Shown here: one piece after another, positions 12,424 through 25,900 of the stretch
Layout: each line of letters starts with the position of its first letter
Numbering within the stretch: position 1 is the stretch's first letter
From: Cyclina sinensis
Lineage: Eukaryota > Mollusca > Bivalvia > Venerida > Veneridae
Direction: 5' to 3'
Length of the DNA: 64,000 nucleotides
NCBI GenBank assembly: GCA_012932295.1
Contig: JAAONU010000006.1
Span: 17,004,904 to 17,068,903 of the forward strand
The notes under the pieces: generated by a model
What the model was told of the DNA's origin: nothing
The model's input: only the letters and a program-made list of their open reading frames with translations
Databases searched by the model: none
Program-made: the position numbers and the translations under genes

Positions 12424-12845
12424 AACATGGGCAGTCTGTTAGTTGGCACAATTGCTCTAAACAAGGAATCTCACATGGGCAGTCTGTTAGTTGGCACAAT
12501 TGCTCTAAACAAGGAATCTCACATGGGCAGTCTGTTAGTTGGCACAATTGCTCTGAACAAGGAATCTCACATGGGCAGTCTGTTAGTTGGCACAATTACT
12601 CTAAACAAGGAATCTCACATGGGCAGTCTGTGAGTTGGCACAATTGCTCTGAACAGGGAACCATTTGTACATGTTTAAACGTGGACAGTCTGTTAGCTGG
12701 CACTATTACTCTAAACAAGGAATCATTTGTGCACGATTTAACATTGGCAGTCTGTAGTCAGAATAACTGTTTAAAACAAGGATTCTTTAGTAAAAAATTT
12801 AACAGCAGTACTCTCTTAGGTGAAGTAATTGCTCTAAACAATTAG
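12424..12845. repeat. 48-bp minisatellite, about 5 close and 3-4 diverged copies
   Basis: The unit of 48 bp contains GGGCAGTCTGTTAGTTGGCA and CTAAACAAGGAATC. Five copies from about 12426 to 12665 are nearly identical; copies toward 12845 are diverged and changed in length. Period 48 keeps frames open on both strands, giving a 16-residue repeat with no sign of a real protein. Confidence 0.93.
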
Positions 12846-14552
12846 CCCTTTTATACAAGATTTTACAGCGAGCGGCAGTTTTTAATTGCTCAAAAATTTG
12901 CAGTGAAATATTAAAGACAAGATGCTTCTAATGAAATTAACAATAAAAGTCTGATGAAAATGTCAATCCAAATAAATATCTTATGGCAGTTTAACAAGAG
13001 GAAACTATCAAACAACATATGTTTAACCAATATACGAAATTTCAATCGAAGTTGATTATTTCACGTTTTGTCGGTTTTATGTTTTATTAGGTTAAGGTAC
13101 CTAAAACGCCTTAGCAGAACAAGAACTGGCATAAATTTGTCATTATAACTTTTCACAGGTATAAAGATTCACATTTTAATGCAAGAAAAATACCAATCAT
13201 TTTCTTATCATCAGTCAAAGTTTTATTCCATGAACCTTTTTTTTTTTTTTTTTTGGTTGATAAAATATAGCTGGCTTGAATAAGGCAAGAATTAAGTCAA
13301 AAGTGATAATGACCGAACAGATAATTGTGTATAAAAGCGGCCGGCTTGAATAAGCAAAGCTGAAGTCATAACTCCCTGTTGAACATTCGGTTGCTAAAAA
13401 TTGAACTAACAAATGATAATAGTGTTTATCATGCTTAAAATTTTAACTACAATGAAAACGAAACTAAATACATGTACATGAATCTTTTCTGCTAGAAAGT
13501 TAACTTGCTGTGCAGCTCATTTTTTGCAAAGTGTTTTGAAAAGAACTCATCTGTTCGTTCGTTCGTCTATATAGTTTTCATTCATTCATTTCTTCTTTCG
13601 TACGTCCGTCCGTTGTTCATTCATTCATTCATTCATTCATTCAACTGTTCATATGTTGTTTTTTTTTCGTTCATTCATTCGTTAATTTGTAGATGAATTC
13701 GTCCATTTTTTTTGATAACAAAATTGCGTATTTTTCTTCGTACGTAATAAGACTAGTTTTGTGTTTAAATTTTAAATATCCTCCTTAATATCTTTTATAT
13801 TTTGCAAACTGGATTAAAATTTGTGGTTAAAAGTATTTTAGAAGGTCTTTCCTTAAATTATTGAGAAAAAAGTAAATGTATCAATTATTAAGTTCATAAA
13901 GCAAGTGATTACTTCAAGACGTTTTTAAACACATACCTTTTTGAACATGCTTCCTGTACTCCTATGGTCTTTAAAATAAGCAAGAATATGTCCAGCACAA
14001 GAGAACGAAGTGTTGTTGTTTGATGTTTGTTCCGCCTAGTAGTGCTCTCGGTTACTGTGTCAATGCCAGCTGCCTAACACCATTTATCGATGTCCATATA
14101 AGGACAAATTCAGATACGTATAGCGTTATTTGATATGATGAAGAAAAATTTTTGTCTGTACGGTGAGAAACTATATTTTTTTTTGAGTGAAGTAATGTTT
14201 TCAGTGTATGACAATTTTAATTGTAACATTTAATCTCTTCTGATAAAAGCGATGCCAGTAGTAGAATACAATAAAGATTATTTTACATCAAAATATTCAA
14301 AATATCACATATGTCATAGCAATGTTGCTTTAAGCCTGAATTGAAATGCATAGATTGCACAACATGCGTTATGGTCCAATACCATTTTTTTGCCAAGTGT
14401 CGTCTAGAATATGTTTAAATTTGACATATAAAGTTCAGAATGACTACAACATGAAAATATACGTGACAAAATGGCGTTTAACATGAACTAAGTTAAATGT
14501 TCTGGTAATGAAAAATCTTTATTTTTGCAGTACACGTATAACATCAAGCCGC
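12846..14552. other. Intergenic with simple-sequence runs
   Basis: Contains a T-run at about 13238-13254 and an ATTC tetranucleotide tract at about 13573-13682. No gene is recognised. Poly-T and ATTC runs explain the short open frames here. Confidence 0.55.
13617..13642. repeat. (ATTC)n microsatellite
   Basis: At least six perfect TTCA units, within a broader TTC/GTTC-rich stretch from 13550 to 13685. Confidence 0.85.
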
Positions 14553-14675
14553 CATTTATTTCCTGTAAAGTGTATCTGGCTATAACTACGTCGATTTATT
14601 TCCTGTAAAGTGTATCTGGCTATAACTACGTCGATTTATTTCCTGTAAAGTGTATCTGGCTATAACTACGTCGAT
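14553..14675. repeat. Three perfect 40-bp tandem copies
   Basis: A 40-bp block beginning TTTATTTCCTGTAAAGTG and ending CTACGTCGA is present three times in a row, at 14555, 14595 and 14635, with no differences seen. Lack of divergence suggests very recent expansion. An assembly slip is possible. Confidence 0.93.
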
Positions 14676-15869
14676 TGATGTAGCAGTTATAACAAAGCGC
14701 ATCAGATGTACACATCTTTCAATTAAATTTTCATAAAAGTGCAGGAATGTCACATCTCTCTAAATAAATCGAAGGATGTCACTGATAATTTGCTATGTTT
14801 TGTAAAAATTTGAAAGGCGGATTATGCGCAATACAAGCAATTTGTCAATTTTGGGTTATACCATGAGTGAATTATTAATTTCCAATGCAAAAAATATTTG
14901 TTATGTGTACAATAATGTGTTAAAATTGTAAATTTCCATCACCAAAGTTTATTCATGTAATATTTGCATTCATCGCAGACGCATCTTTATAAAATATTTA
15001 TTTTCTGTATTGATAGACAGTTTGTGAATGACAGAAACTTCTGAATAACTGAGATAATATTGTTCAGAATTATTCATAATACAAAGAAAACACATGGAAG
15101 AAGAAATATACATGAAAATAATAAAAAAAGTGAGAAATTGCAAGAGAAAAAAAAAGAAAATTGATGTTGATGTACCAGATAAACTTGGATAAATTAAATT
15201 CGTTTAATAAAATAGATAAATAGCCAGAAACGGACGTACATGATGTAAAACGAAAAATTCTCCTGTTGACAGCGTAAATGTAAGATAAAAAAAATCAGTC
15301 GAAATTTGAAATGTACAGTAAAAATGCTAAATTCTTGGGGTTTTTTTTTTTGTTGGGTTTTTTAAATGTTTTATTTTATCTGTTTTTTGTCGTAATTTCA
15401 AATTCTTAAGAAAACAATTCTTTAAACCATTGGTCTTTCTAAGGATGACATGCATGACAAACAAGTGTAAAATCTGAATTGACTTTTCCCTATATCATAA
15501 CAATTGTTTACAATCTTAGATAAGTAAATAGTTAACTAATCATATATTCTTAATATTTCTTTTAGATTCAATCCCATTAATATAATTATGTTTAGTATGC
15601 ATCAATGGGTATAGAGATAAGTGAAGATAAGTGTTTTTTTTAAGAGTCTTTGGTCAGAATCCAACTCAGGTGCCACTTAGCTAAGTTATCTGACTACACA
15701 CGAGCTTAGGTCCACCTACTTTTAAGCGGTGACCAGAAATGACACTTACTGAACCTTCCCTCCAGTGACTGGTTCCATCATAAATGATATCTCGAGTGAG
15801 AATCAAGTAGGTATTTGATAGTTAAAAGTATCAGTAAAATAAAGCATTATAAAGTTATTCAAACTGTCT
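14676..15869. other. Intergenic sequence
   Basis: AT-rich with homopolymer A and T runs. Nothing recognisable on either strand. Confidence 0.5.
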
Positions 15870-16172
15870 CAAATTGTTTGATTGTCCTATACTTGCATAA
15901 CTAGTCCCAACAGTTTGATTGTCCTATACTTGCATAACTAGTGCCCACAGTTTGATTGTCCTATACTTGCATAACTAGTGCCCACAGTTTGATTGTCCTA
16001 TACTTGCATAACTAGTCCCAACAGTTTGATTGTCCTATACTTGCATAACTAGTCCCAACAGTTTGATTGTCCTATACTTGCATAACTAGTCCCAACAGTT
16101 TGATTGTCCTATACTTGCATTACTAGCCCCAACAGTTTGATTGTCCTATACTTGCATTACTAGTGCCAACAG
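15870..16172. repeat. 37-bp minisatellite, 8 copies
   Basis: GTTTGATTGTCCTATACTTG recurs at exact 37-bp spacing at 15876, 15913, 15950, 15987, 16024, 16061, 16098 and 16135. Variants occur at the junction (TCCCAA versus TGCCCA) and in the last two copies (TTACTAG). The period is not a multiple of three, so no open frame results. Confidence 0.95.
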
Positions 16173-17040
16173 TTTCATTCTCGCAGCTTCAGATCTCCGT
16201 CTCTAGCCAGCAACTGCATCAAAACGGGAATTACTTGATGTACATGTATTAACATTTTGTTTTATGTCTGTCTAAAGTAGCGGAGAAAAGTGAATAGAGA
16301 TATGAGATGTTTTATTAACAGTTGATTAAATGGCTTTTACTTTCTCTCATTTAAGTTTTATTTTCTGTGGGCGTGAGTGGAAATCAGAAACTAATACATT
16401 TATTGACTAAGTAAAGCTAGCTACTGGAAAGTCTAGAATAAAAGAATATGCACAGACTGCAACAGTGTCCTCAGATGTGGAATAAATCAGTCTAACACTT
16501 GTATAGTAAGGTAGCCTGAATAAATGATCAAATAAATCACACTCAAACAATGTACATCTTGTTAGAAAAGGACAATTGATACTGTTGTCGGATAGAAGTG
16601 ACGTCTGTTTCTGATACATGTAATATACATCTCTTTTTTTAAAAAAGAAGAATTTCCAATATTTCTCTTTAAATATAATAGTTTTTGTCGAAAATTTTGC
16701 AGTCTGTCTCACCATGCATCTGTCTTTTCATTATCAAGTTAAACCGATTATTATTTATACTTTTCTATTCATTATTTAACTTAAAGCGTTTCAGATTTTG
16801 TTTCATTCTAATCCAGTTTCGAAAGCCTAAGGAAGCACATTTTAATCTTCTTTATTTAAATGCTAAATAAAATCTGACAGTGTCGTATTTTGCAGTCCTT
16901 GAACTACATTATAATTTTCAACATCTATTAATGAAACAAACAAAAAAGCTTATATTGGCAGTCTATATATCATTCCGTTGGTAAAAAAACAAGGTTTTCT
17001 AGAAAACAAACTGCTGGTGATCTTGCTTCTAAATACAGAT
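16173..17040. other. Intergenic sequence
   Basis: No recognisable gene. Small open frames on both strands between 16407 and 16870 overlap each other and have no domain features. Confidence 0.5.
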
Positions 17041-18138
17041 GGCCTAGTGCAAAAAAGGTTATGTATATGATACATATGGATATTCTAGTGCAAAAATACT
17101 ACATATGGATACAATTGTGCAAAAAAAAAACATATGGATGCCATAGTGCAAAAACTACATATAAATATCCTAGTGCAAAAATACTACATATGAATGCCCT
17201 AGTGCAAAAATTCTACATATGAATGCCCTAGTCCAAAAAACTAAATATAAATGCCCTAGTGCAAAAATACTACATATGAATGCCCTAGTGCAAAAATTCT
17301 ACATATGAATGCCCTAGTGCAAAAATTCTACATATGAATGCCCTAGTCAAAAAATTCTACATATGAATGCCCTAGTGCAAAAATTCTACATATGAATGCC
17401 TAGTGCAAAAATTCTACATATGAATGCCCTAGTGCAAAAATTCTACATATGAATGCCCTAGTCCAAAAAAAAACTATATATAAATGCCCTAGGGCAAAAA
17501 TACTACATATGAATGCCCTAGTGCAAAAATGCTACATATGAATGCCCTAGTGCAAAAATGCTACATATGAATGCCCTAGTACAAAAATGCTACATATGAA
17601 TGCCCTTGTGCAAAAATTCTACATATGAATGCATTAGTGCAAAATTACTACATATGGATGCCTTTGTGCAAAAATATTACAAATGGATGCCCTAGTGCAA
17701 AAATTTTACATATGAATGCCCTAGTGCAAAAATTCTACATAGGAATGCCCTAGTACAGAAATACTACATATGAATGCCGTAATGCAAAAATGCTACATAT
17801 GAATGCCCTAGTGCAAAACTAATACATATGAATGCCCTAGTGCAAAAGTAGTAAATATAAATGCCCTAGTGCAAAAATTCTACATATGAATGCCCTAGTG
17901 CAAAAATTCTACATATGAATGCCCTAGTGCAAAAGTAGTAAATATAAAGCCCTAGTGCAAAAATTCTACATATGAATGCCCTAGTGCAACAACACTACAT
18001 ATAAATGCCCTAGTGCAATAAACACTACATACAAAAAATGCCCTAGTGCAAATAAAAATACGTTTGGATGCCATAGTACAGAAAAACTACATATGAATGC
18101 CCTAATGCAAAAATGCTACATATGAATGCCCTACTGCA
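17041..18138. repeat. 29-bp minisatellite, about 37 copies
   Basis: The unit of 29 bp contains GCCCTAGTGCAAAAATTC and TACATATGAAT. The left edge (17041-17200) and right edge (17980-18138) are degenerate and the centre is homogeneous, as expected when unequal exchange homogenises the middle. It directly abuts the 15-bp satellite at 18138. Confidence 0.95.
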
Positions 18139-18481
18139 ACAGTGTGAGTTGTAAAATTATGAGTTGAGGCAGTATGAGTAGTCACATTATCAGTTGTGAC
18201 GTTATGATTTGTCACATTATGAGTTGAGACAGTATGATTTGTCACATTTTGAGTTGAGACATTATGAGTTGTCACAGTATCAGTTGAGACAGTATGAGTT
18301 GTCACAGTATCAGTTGTGACAGTATTATTTGTAACATTATGAGTTGAAACAGTATGTGTTGTCACATTATGAGTTGAGACAGTATGAGTTGTAACATTAT
18401 GAGTTCAGACAGTATGAATTGTCACATTATGAATTGAGACAGTATGGGTGTCACATTATCAGTTAAAACAGTATGTATCTA
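18138..18481. repeat. 15-bp satellite arranged as 30-bp dimers
   Basis: 15-bp monomers alternate between AGTTGAGACAGTATG-like and AGTTGTCACATTATG-like forms, giving a 30-bp dimer period. This is the simpler, flanking form of the satellite that follows. The minus strand reads open as a pentapeptide repeat for 87 codons because 15 is divisible by three. Confidence 0.88.
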
Positions 18482-19738
18482 GACTGTTTGAGTAGACACA
18501 GAATCAGCTGAGACTGGTCAGGTTGACACAGTTCTAGTTGACAAAATATCGGTTGGGACTGGATAAGTTGAGACTGTATAAGTTGAGGCAGTAAGAGTTG
18601 TGACAGTTTGACTTAAGACAGTACGAGTTTAGACAGTATGTATTAAGACTGTTTGAGTAGACACAGAATCAGCTGAGACTGGTCAGGTTGACACAGTTCT
18701 AGTTGACACAATATCGGTTGGGACTGGATAAGTTGAGACTGTATAAGTTGAGGCAGTAAGAGTTGAAACTGTTTGACTTAAGACAGTATGAGTTTAGACA
18801 GTATGTATTAAGACTGTTTGAGTAGATACAGAATCAGCTGAGACTGGTCAGGTTGACACAGTTCTAGTTGACACAATATCGGTTGGGACTGGATAAGTTG
18901 AGACTGTATAAGTTGAGGCAGTAAGAGTTGAGACTGTTTGACTTAAGACAGTATGAGTTTAGAAAGAATGTATTAAGACTGTTTGAGTTGACACAGAATC
19001 AGCTAAGACTGGTCAGGTTGACACAGTTCTAGTTGACACAATATCGGTTGGGACAGGATAAGTTGAGACTGTATAACTTGAGGCAGTAAGAGTTGAGACT
19101 GTTTGACTTAAGATAGTACGAGTTTAGACAGTATGTATTAAGACTGTTTGAGTTGACACAGAATCAGCTAAGACTGGTCAGGTTGACACAGTTCTAGTTG
19201 ACACAATATCGGTTGGGACAGGATAAGTTGAGACTGTATAAGTTGAGGCAGTAAGAGTTGAGACTGTTTGACTTAAGATAGTATGAGTTTAGACAGTATG
19301 CATTAAGACTGTTTGAGTTGACACAGAATCAGCTAAAACTGGTCAGGTTGACACAGTTCTAGTTGACACAATATCGGTTGGGACTGGATAAGTTGAGACT
19401 GTATAACTTGAGGCAGTAAGAGTTGTGACAGTTTGACTTAAAACAGGACGAGTTTAGACAGTATGCATTTAGACTGTTTGAGTTGAGACTGTTTGACGTA
19501 AGATAGTACGAGTTTAGACAGTATGTATTAAGACTGTTTGAGTAGACACAGAATCAGCTGAGACTGGTCAGGTTGACACAGTTCTAGTTGAAACAATATC
19601 GGTTGGGAAAGGATAAGTTGAGACTGTATAAGTTGAGGCAGTAAGAGTTGAGACTGTTTGACTTAAGACAGTATGAGTTTAGACAGTATGTATTAAGACT
19701 GTTTGAGTTCAGACAGTATGATTTGAAACTTCCTGAGA
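18482..19738. repeat. 165-bp higher-order repeat made of eleven 15-bp monomers, about 7.5 copies
   Basis: The landmark GACTGTTTGAGT recurs at 18482, 18647, 18812, 18977, 19142 and 19307: an exact 165-bp period five times. It comes again at 19532 (225 bp later, four extra monomers) and at 19697. Each 165-bp unit splits cleanly into eleven 15-bp monomers such as AGCTGAGACTGGTCA, GGTTGACACAGTTCT and AGTTGACACAATATC. Monomers within a unit differ strongly, while the same monomer in successive units is nearly identical. That is the defining pattern of a higher-order repeat. Confidence 0.95.
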
Positions 19739-21144
19739 AGAAAAAGTTGTGGATTTCCTTCTTATCCAGGAAAATGTTCTTTTTTACTGTTGTCTTAGGG
19801 CATGTCTTGCATCAAGGCTCTTTTATTTGCAATGATATAGCCTCACAGACATTTTATTTTGGTGAGAACCGTTTTGATGGACTTATTGTAATATACGTAA
19901 AAAGAAAAAAAATCAAAATAGGCAAAAGAAATGCGTTATATCAAAATTGTTATTTAACGCTAAATATATAAAGAAAATGTTCTTTTTCTACGATGTATTT
20001 TTAGAGACAAGAAGATTCAAGGGCGGGAATTTCTCAAGTCGAGTTGTCTATCGAGGTTAATCACTGCAGTTTTAGTATAAAATAAAATGTTAATTTTGAA
20101 AATAAGCAACTAAAATAGATGTTCACTAGCAATCAACTGAACCTTTGGTTTACAAAATAAAGATAAAAGTAAAGAAGAAAATAAATCTCAAATGCTGAAC
20201 GCCTCAGACCATCTTTTATATTACATTCGGATCATTTTCGCCTTTTATCGCTTTGTTATTCTGGTGTCTGATATATAATATTAGACACCACAAGTTAGTT
20301 TCTATCTTGGATTGGAGTCAGGATGTTTGATGAAGTGGCATGCAATTGTCCTGGCAGAATTGATATAGAATTCTTAAATAACGAACTGTTTAGTCTCCGA
20401 ACAAATTCATTTACTTCAGCCTAACACGCGGACAGAATAAATATGACAGGAAATTTAATACGTAGAGCAGAAAAACACGTTTTCATTGAAATAAAAAAAT
20501 CGCACTTGTTTGATTTATTAAGTAATGTTTCCCAGATATTTCAACTGAATCTTTTAAAGGCGGTTGTAATCTGAGAGATCGGCTTACTTGTATAAATCAC
20601 AGCAAGGCAACGGAAAAATAGATTCAGGGTAAATAGGTTTGCAACATTCAACAGAGGGCTAACTTTTCAGAGGATTTGAGATTATGTTTCTGAATCAGTT
20701 GTCTGAAATAAAAAAATATATTTTCTTAGAACAATTTTAGTTGCAGCCATCCTTTGTGGTAATATATTTGACAATAAACAAACGTTTTGCATTGAAATTG
20801 AAATATGCCATGCCTTGACTTTTATATCAAACTTTCTTTGAATACCGAAACCTTATTAGTTATAAATTCATACATCGTTTCATCACTGTTTAGTAATACC
20901 TAACTTATTACAAGTTTTGAGGTTTGAACAGTTTCCTCTAAATAATTATAGTCCATTTGTTCATTTCATCGATACGATCAGTTTCTGGACACGGTTAGAT
21001 ACAATCGAATAAATACAACATTCCATTTTAGGTTCAGGCAGTAAATGTACGCCTTTTTTCTACTCATTACAAAACAAAGGCCATTGTCAGAGATTCGGCC
21101 TGTATTCTAATAATTTGTTGACCAGATTCAGAGATCTGGTTAGT
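19739..21144. other. Intergenic sequence between two satellites
   Basis: No gene is recognised. The open frame 19648-19971 starts inside the satellite and runs into unique sequence without homology. A short palindrome, GGTGTCT...AGACACC, lies at 20263-20289. Confidence 0.5.
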
Positions 21145-22941
21145 TGTGTTATACACTGTGTTAAGGGTTATCCATCGTGTTGATTCTATTATTAGACAAT
21201 GTATTCATTCCTCTTAATGGTCTTACTAGACAATGTTATACGCCGTGTAAAGGTTGTTAGAAGGCAATGTAATTCAGACTGTTGGTGGTATCCACCGCGT
21301 AAATGGTTTTACTAGGCAATGTTATCCATCGTTTTATGGGTGTAAGAAGACAATGTTATCAACTGTTTGGTGGTGTTACTAGACAATGTTATCTATTGCA
21401 CTGATGGTGTTACTTGACAATATTATCCTATGCCTTGGTCGGTTACTAAGTAATGTTATCCACCGCGTTGGTGATGTAAGAAGATAATGTTATTTATTCT
21501 ATTAGTGGTATTACAAGACAATGCAATTCAACGCTTTGGTGGTGTAGGTAGACAAAGTTATCCACTATGTTTGTTTTGTTACAAGACAATGTTATCTAAC
21601 GCATTGGTGAAGTAACTAGACATTTTTATCCAGCGCGTTGGTGGTGTGTAAAAAGACAACGTTATCCGCTATATTAGTTGTGTAGCAGGAAAATTTAATT
21701 ATACGCTTTGGTGGTGTAACTAGACAATGTTATCCACCGCGTTGGTAGTGTAGGGAGATAATGCTATCCACCGTGGTGATGTTACTAGACAATTTTGTTC
21801 ACCGTATTAGTGGTGTAAGAACACAATGTTATCCACAGTATTAGTGGTGTAAGAACAATATTATCCATCGTGTTGATGGTGTTACTAGACAATGTCATCC
21901 ACCATATTAGTGGTGTAGCTATACAATGTAATCCACCGCTTTGGTGGTGTAACTTGACAATGTTATCCACCGCGTTGGTAGTTTAGGGAGATAATGCTAT
22001 CCACCGTGGTGATGTTACTAGACATTTTTATCCACAGGGCTTGTGGTGCTACTAGACAGTGTTATCCACAGTGTTAGTGGTGTTCTAGACAATGATATCC
22101 ACAGGGTATGCGGTGTTCTAGACAAGGTTTTCCACAGTGTTAGTAGTGTTCTAGACAATGTTATCTACAGTGTTAGTGGAGTTACTAGACAAGGCTTTCC
22201 ACAGTATTAGTAGTGTTCTAGACAATGTTATCTACAGTGTTAGTGGTGTTACTAGACAATGTTATCCACAGTGTTAGTGGTGTTCTAGACAATGTTATTC
22301 ATAGTGTCAGTGGTGTTCTAGACAATGTTATCCACGGAGTTAGTGGTGTTTCTAGACAAGGTTATCCAAAGTTTTAGTTGTGATTCTAGACATTGTTATC
22401 AACAGTGTTGGTGCTGATTCTAGACAAGATTATCCACAGTGGTAGTGGTATGACAAGACAAGGTTATCCACATTGTTAGTGCTGTTACTAGACAAGGCTG
22501 TCCAAAGTGTTCGTTGTGATTCTAGGCAAGGTTATCCACATAGTTAGTTCTGTTACTAGACAAGGTTATCCATAGTGTTAGTGGTGTAACTAGACAAGAT
22601 TATTCACAGTGTTGGTGGTGTTACTAGACAAGGTTATCCACAGTATTGGGGCTGTTACGAGACAATGTTATCCACAGTGGTGTTACTAGGCTATGTTATA
22701 TACAGGGTTAGTATGGTTCTAGACATTGTTATCCACAGGGTTTGTGGTGAGACAAGATTATCAACAGTGTTAGTGGTGTTCAAAACAAGGTTATCCTCAG
22801 GGTAAGATGTGTAAATAGAAAATGTTTTTTACAGTGTTAGTGGTGTTCTAGACAATGTTATCCACAGGGTTAGTTGTGTTCTAGAAAATAGTATCCAAAA
22901 GAAAAGTGGTGTTATTAGACAAGGTTATCCACAGTGTTGGT

Positions 22942-25900
22942 GGTATGACTAGACAAGGCTATCCAAAGTGTAAGTGCTGTTCTAGACAATGTTATCCACA
23001 GGGTTAGTGGTGTTACTTCACAAGGTTATCCACAGTGTTAGTGGTGTTCAAGACAAGGTTGTCCACAGGGTTAGTGGTGTTACTAGACAAGGTTATCCAC
23101 AGTGTTAGTGGCGATTCTAGACATTGTTATCCACAGTGTTGGTGCTGATTATAGACAAGATTATATATACTGTTACTGGTATGACTAGACAAGGTTATCC
23201 ACATTGTTAGTGTTGTTACTAGACAAGGCTATCCAAAGTGTTATTGGTGATTCTAGGCAAGGTTATCCACAGAGTTAGTTCTGTTACTAGACAAGGTTAT
23301 TCATAGTGTTAGTGATGTTATTAGACAATGTTATTCACAGTGTTGTTGGTTTTGCTAGACAAGGTTATCCACAGTGTAAGTGGTGTTACAAGACAATGTA
23401 ATTCACAGGTTTTATGGTTTTACTAGACACGGTTATCCACGGTGTTAGTGGTGTTACTAGACAATGTTATCCACAGGGTTAGTAGTGTTTCTAGACATGT
23501 TTATTCACAGTGTTGTTGGAGTAACTATACAAGGTTATCCACAGGGAAAGTGGTGTTACTACATAATGTTATCCACAGGGTTACTGATGTTACTAGACAA
23601 GGTTATCCACAGTGTTGGTGGTGTTACTAGACAAGGTTATCCACAGTGCTGTTGCTGTCACTCAACAATGTTATCCAACGTATTGGTGATGTTACAAGAC
23701 AAGGTTATCTTCAGAGTGTTTGGTGTTTATAAATATTATTAACCACATCGTGTTGGTGGTGTTATCCAAAGTGTTAGTTGTGAAACTAGACATGGTTATC
23801 CACAGTGTTGGTGGTGTTACTAGACAAGGTTATCCACAGTGTTGATGGTTTTACTAGACAAGGTAATCACAGGGTTACTGGTGTTACTTGACAATGTTAT
23901 TCACAGTGTTGGTGGTGTTTCTAGACAAGGTTATCCACAGGGTTACTGGTGTTACTAGACAATGTTATCCACAGTGTTGATGGTGTTATTAAACAATGTT
24001 ATCCATCGCGTTGGTGGTGTTCCAAGACAACTTTATCTACAGTGTGTTTGGTGTTTATAGATAATCCATATCGTGTTGGTGGTGTTATCCAAAGTGTTAG
24101 TTGTGTAACTTGCCAAGGTTATCCACAGTGTTGGTGGTGTAACTATACAAGGTTATCCACAGGGTTACTGGTGTTACTAGACAATGTTATCCACAGTGGT
24201 GGTGGTGATTCTAGAAACTGTTATCCACAGTGGTGGTGGTATGACTAGACAAGGCTATCCACAGTGTAAGTGCTGTTCTAGACAATGTTATCCACAGGGT
24301 TAGTGGTGTTACTACACAAGGTTATCCACAGTGTTAGTGGTGTTCAAGACAAGGTTGTCCACAGGGTTAGTGGTGTTACTAGTCAAGGTTATCCACAGTG
24401 TTAGTGGCAATTCTAGACATTGTTATCCAGAGTGTTGGTGCTGATTATAGACAAGATTATATATATTGTTACTGGTATGACTAGACAAGGTTATCCACAT
24501 TGTTAGTGCCGTTACTAGACAAGGCTATCCAAAGTGTTATTGGTGATTCTAGGCAAGGTTATCCACAGAGTTAGTTCTGTTACTAGACAAGGTTATTCAT
24601 AGTGTTAGTGATGTTACTAGACAAGGTTATTCACAGTGTTGTTGGCTTTGCTAGACAAGGTTATCCACAGTGTTAGTGGTGTTACAAGACAATGTAATTC
24701 ACAGGTTTTATGGTTTTACTAGACACGGTTATCCACGGTGTTAGTGGTGTTACTAGACAATGTTATCCACAGGGTTAGTAGTGTTTCTAGACATGTTTAT
24801 TCACAGTGTTGTTGGAGTAATTATACAAGGTTATCCACAGGGTAAGTGGTGTTACTACATAATGTTATCCACAGGGTTACTGATGTTACTAGACAAGGTT
24901 ATCCACAGTGTTGGTGGTGTTACTAGACAAGGTTATTCACAGTGCTGTTGCTGTTACTCAACAATGCTATCCAACGCGTTGGTGGTGTTACTAGACAATG
25001 TTATCTTCAGAGTGTTTGGTGTTTATAAATATTATTATCCACATCGTGTTGGTGGTGTTATCTAAAGTGTTAGTTGTGAAACTAGACATGGTTATCCACA
25101 GTGTTAGTGGTGTTACTAGACAAGGTTATCCACAGTGTTGATGGTTTTACTAGATAAGGTAATCACAGGGTTACTGGTGTTACTTGACAATGTTTTCCAC
25201 AGTGTTGGTGGTGTTTCTAGACAAGGTTATCCACAGGGTTACTGGTGTTACTAGACAATGTTATCCACAGTGTTGATGGTGTTTTCTAAACAATGTTATC
25301 CATCGCGTTGGTGGTGTTCCTAGACAACGTTATCTACAGTGTGTTTGGTGTTTATAGATAATCCATATCGTGTTGGTGGTGTTATCCAAAATGTTAGTTG
25401 TATTACTTGACAATGTTATCCACAGTGTTGGTGGTGTAACTAGACAAGGTTATCCACAGGGTTACTGGTGTTACTAGACAATGTTATCCACAGTGCTGGT
25501 GGTGTTACTAGACAATGTTATCCACATCGTGTTGGTGGTGTTACTAAACAATGAAAGCCATCGCATTTGGTGGTGTTACTACACAAGGTTATCCACAGTG
25601 TTAGTGGTGTTCAAGACAAGGTTGCCCACAGGGTTAGTGGTGTCACTAGACAAGGTTATCCACAGTGTTAGTGGCGATTCTAGACATTGTTATCCACAGT
25701 GTTGGTGCTGATTATAGACAAGATTATATATACTGTTACTGGTATGACTAGACAAGGTTATCCACATTGTTAGTGTTGTTACTAGACAAGGCTATCCAAA
25801 GTGTTATTGGTGATTCTAGGCAAGGTTATCCACAGAGTTAGTTCTGTTACTAGACAAGGTTATTCATAGTGTTAGTGATGTTACTAGACAATGTTATTCA

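Noticed and set aside
12376..12845. Overlapping repeat proteins on both strands
   Set aside because: By-product of the 48-bp period; both strands are open over the same copies.
15870..18138. CRISPR-like regularly spaced repeats
   Set aside because: Units are head to tail without unique spacers, and this is animal nuclear DNA.
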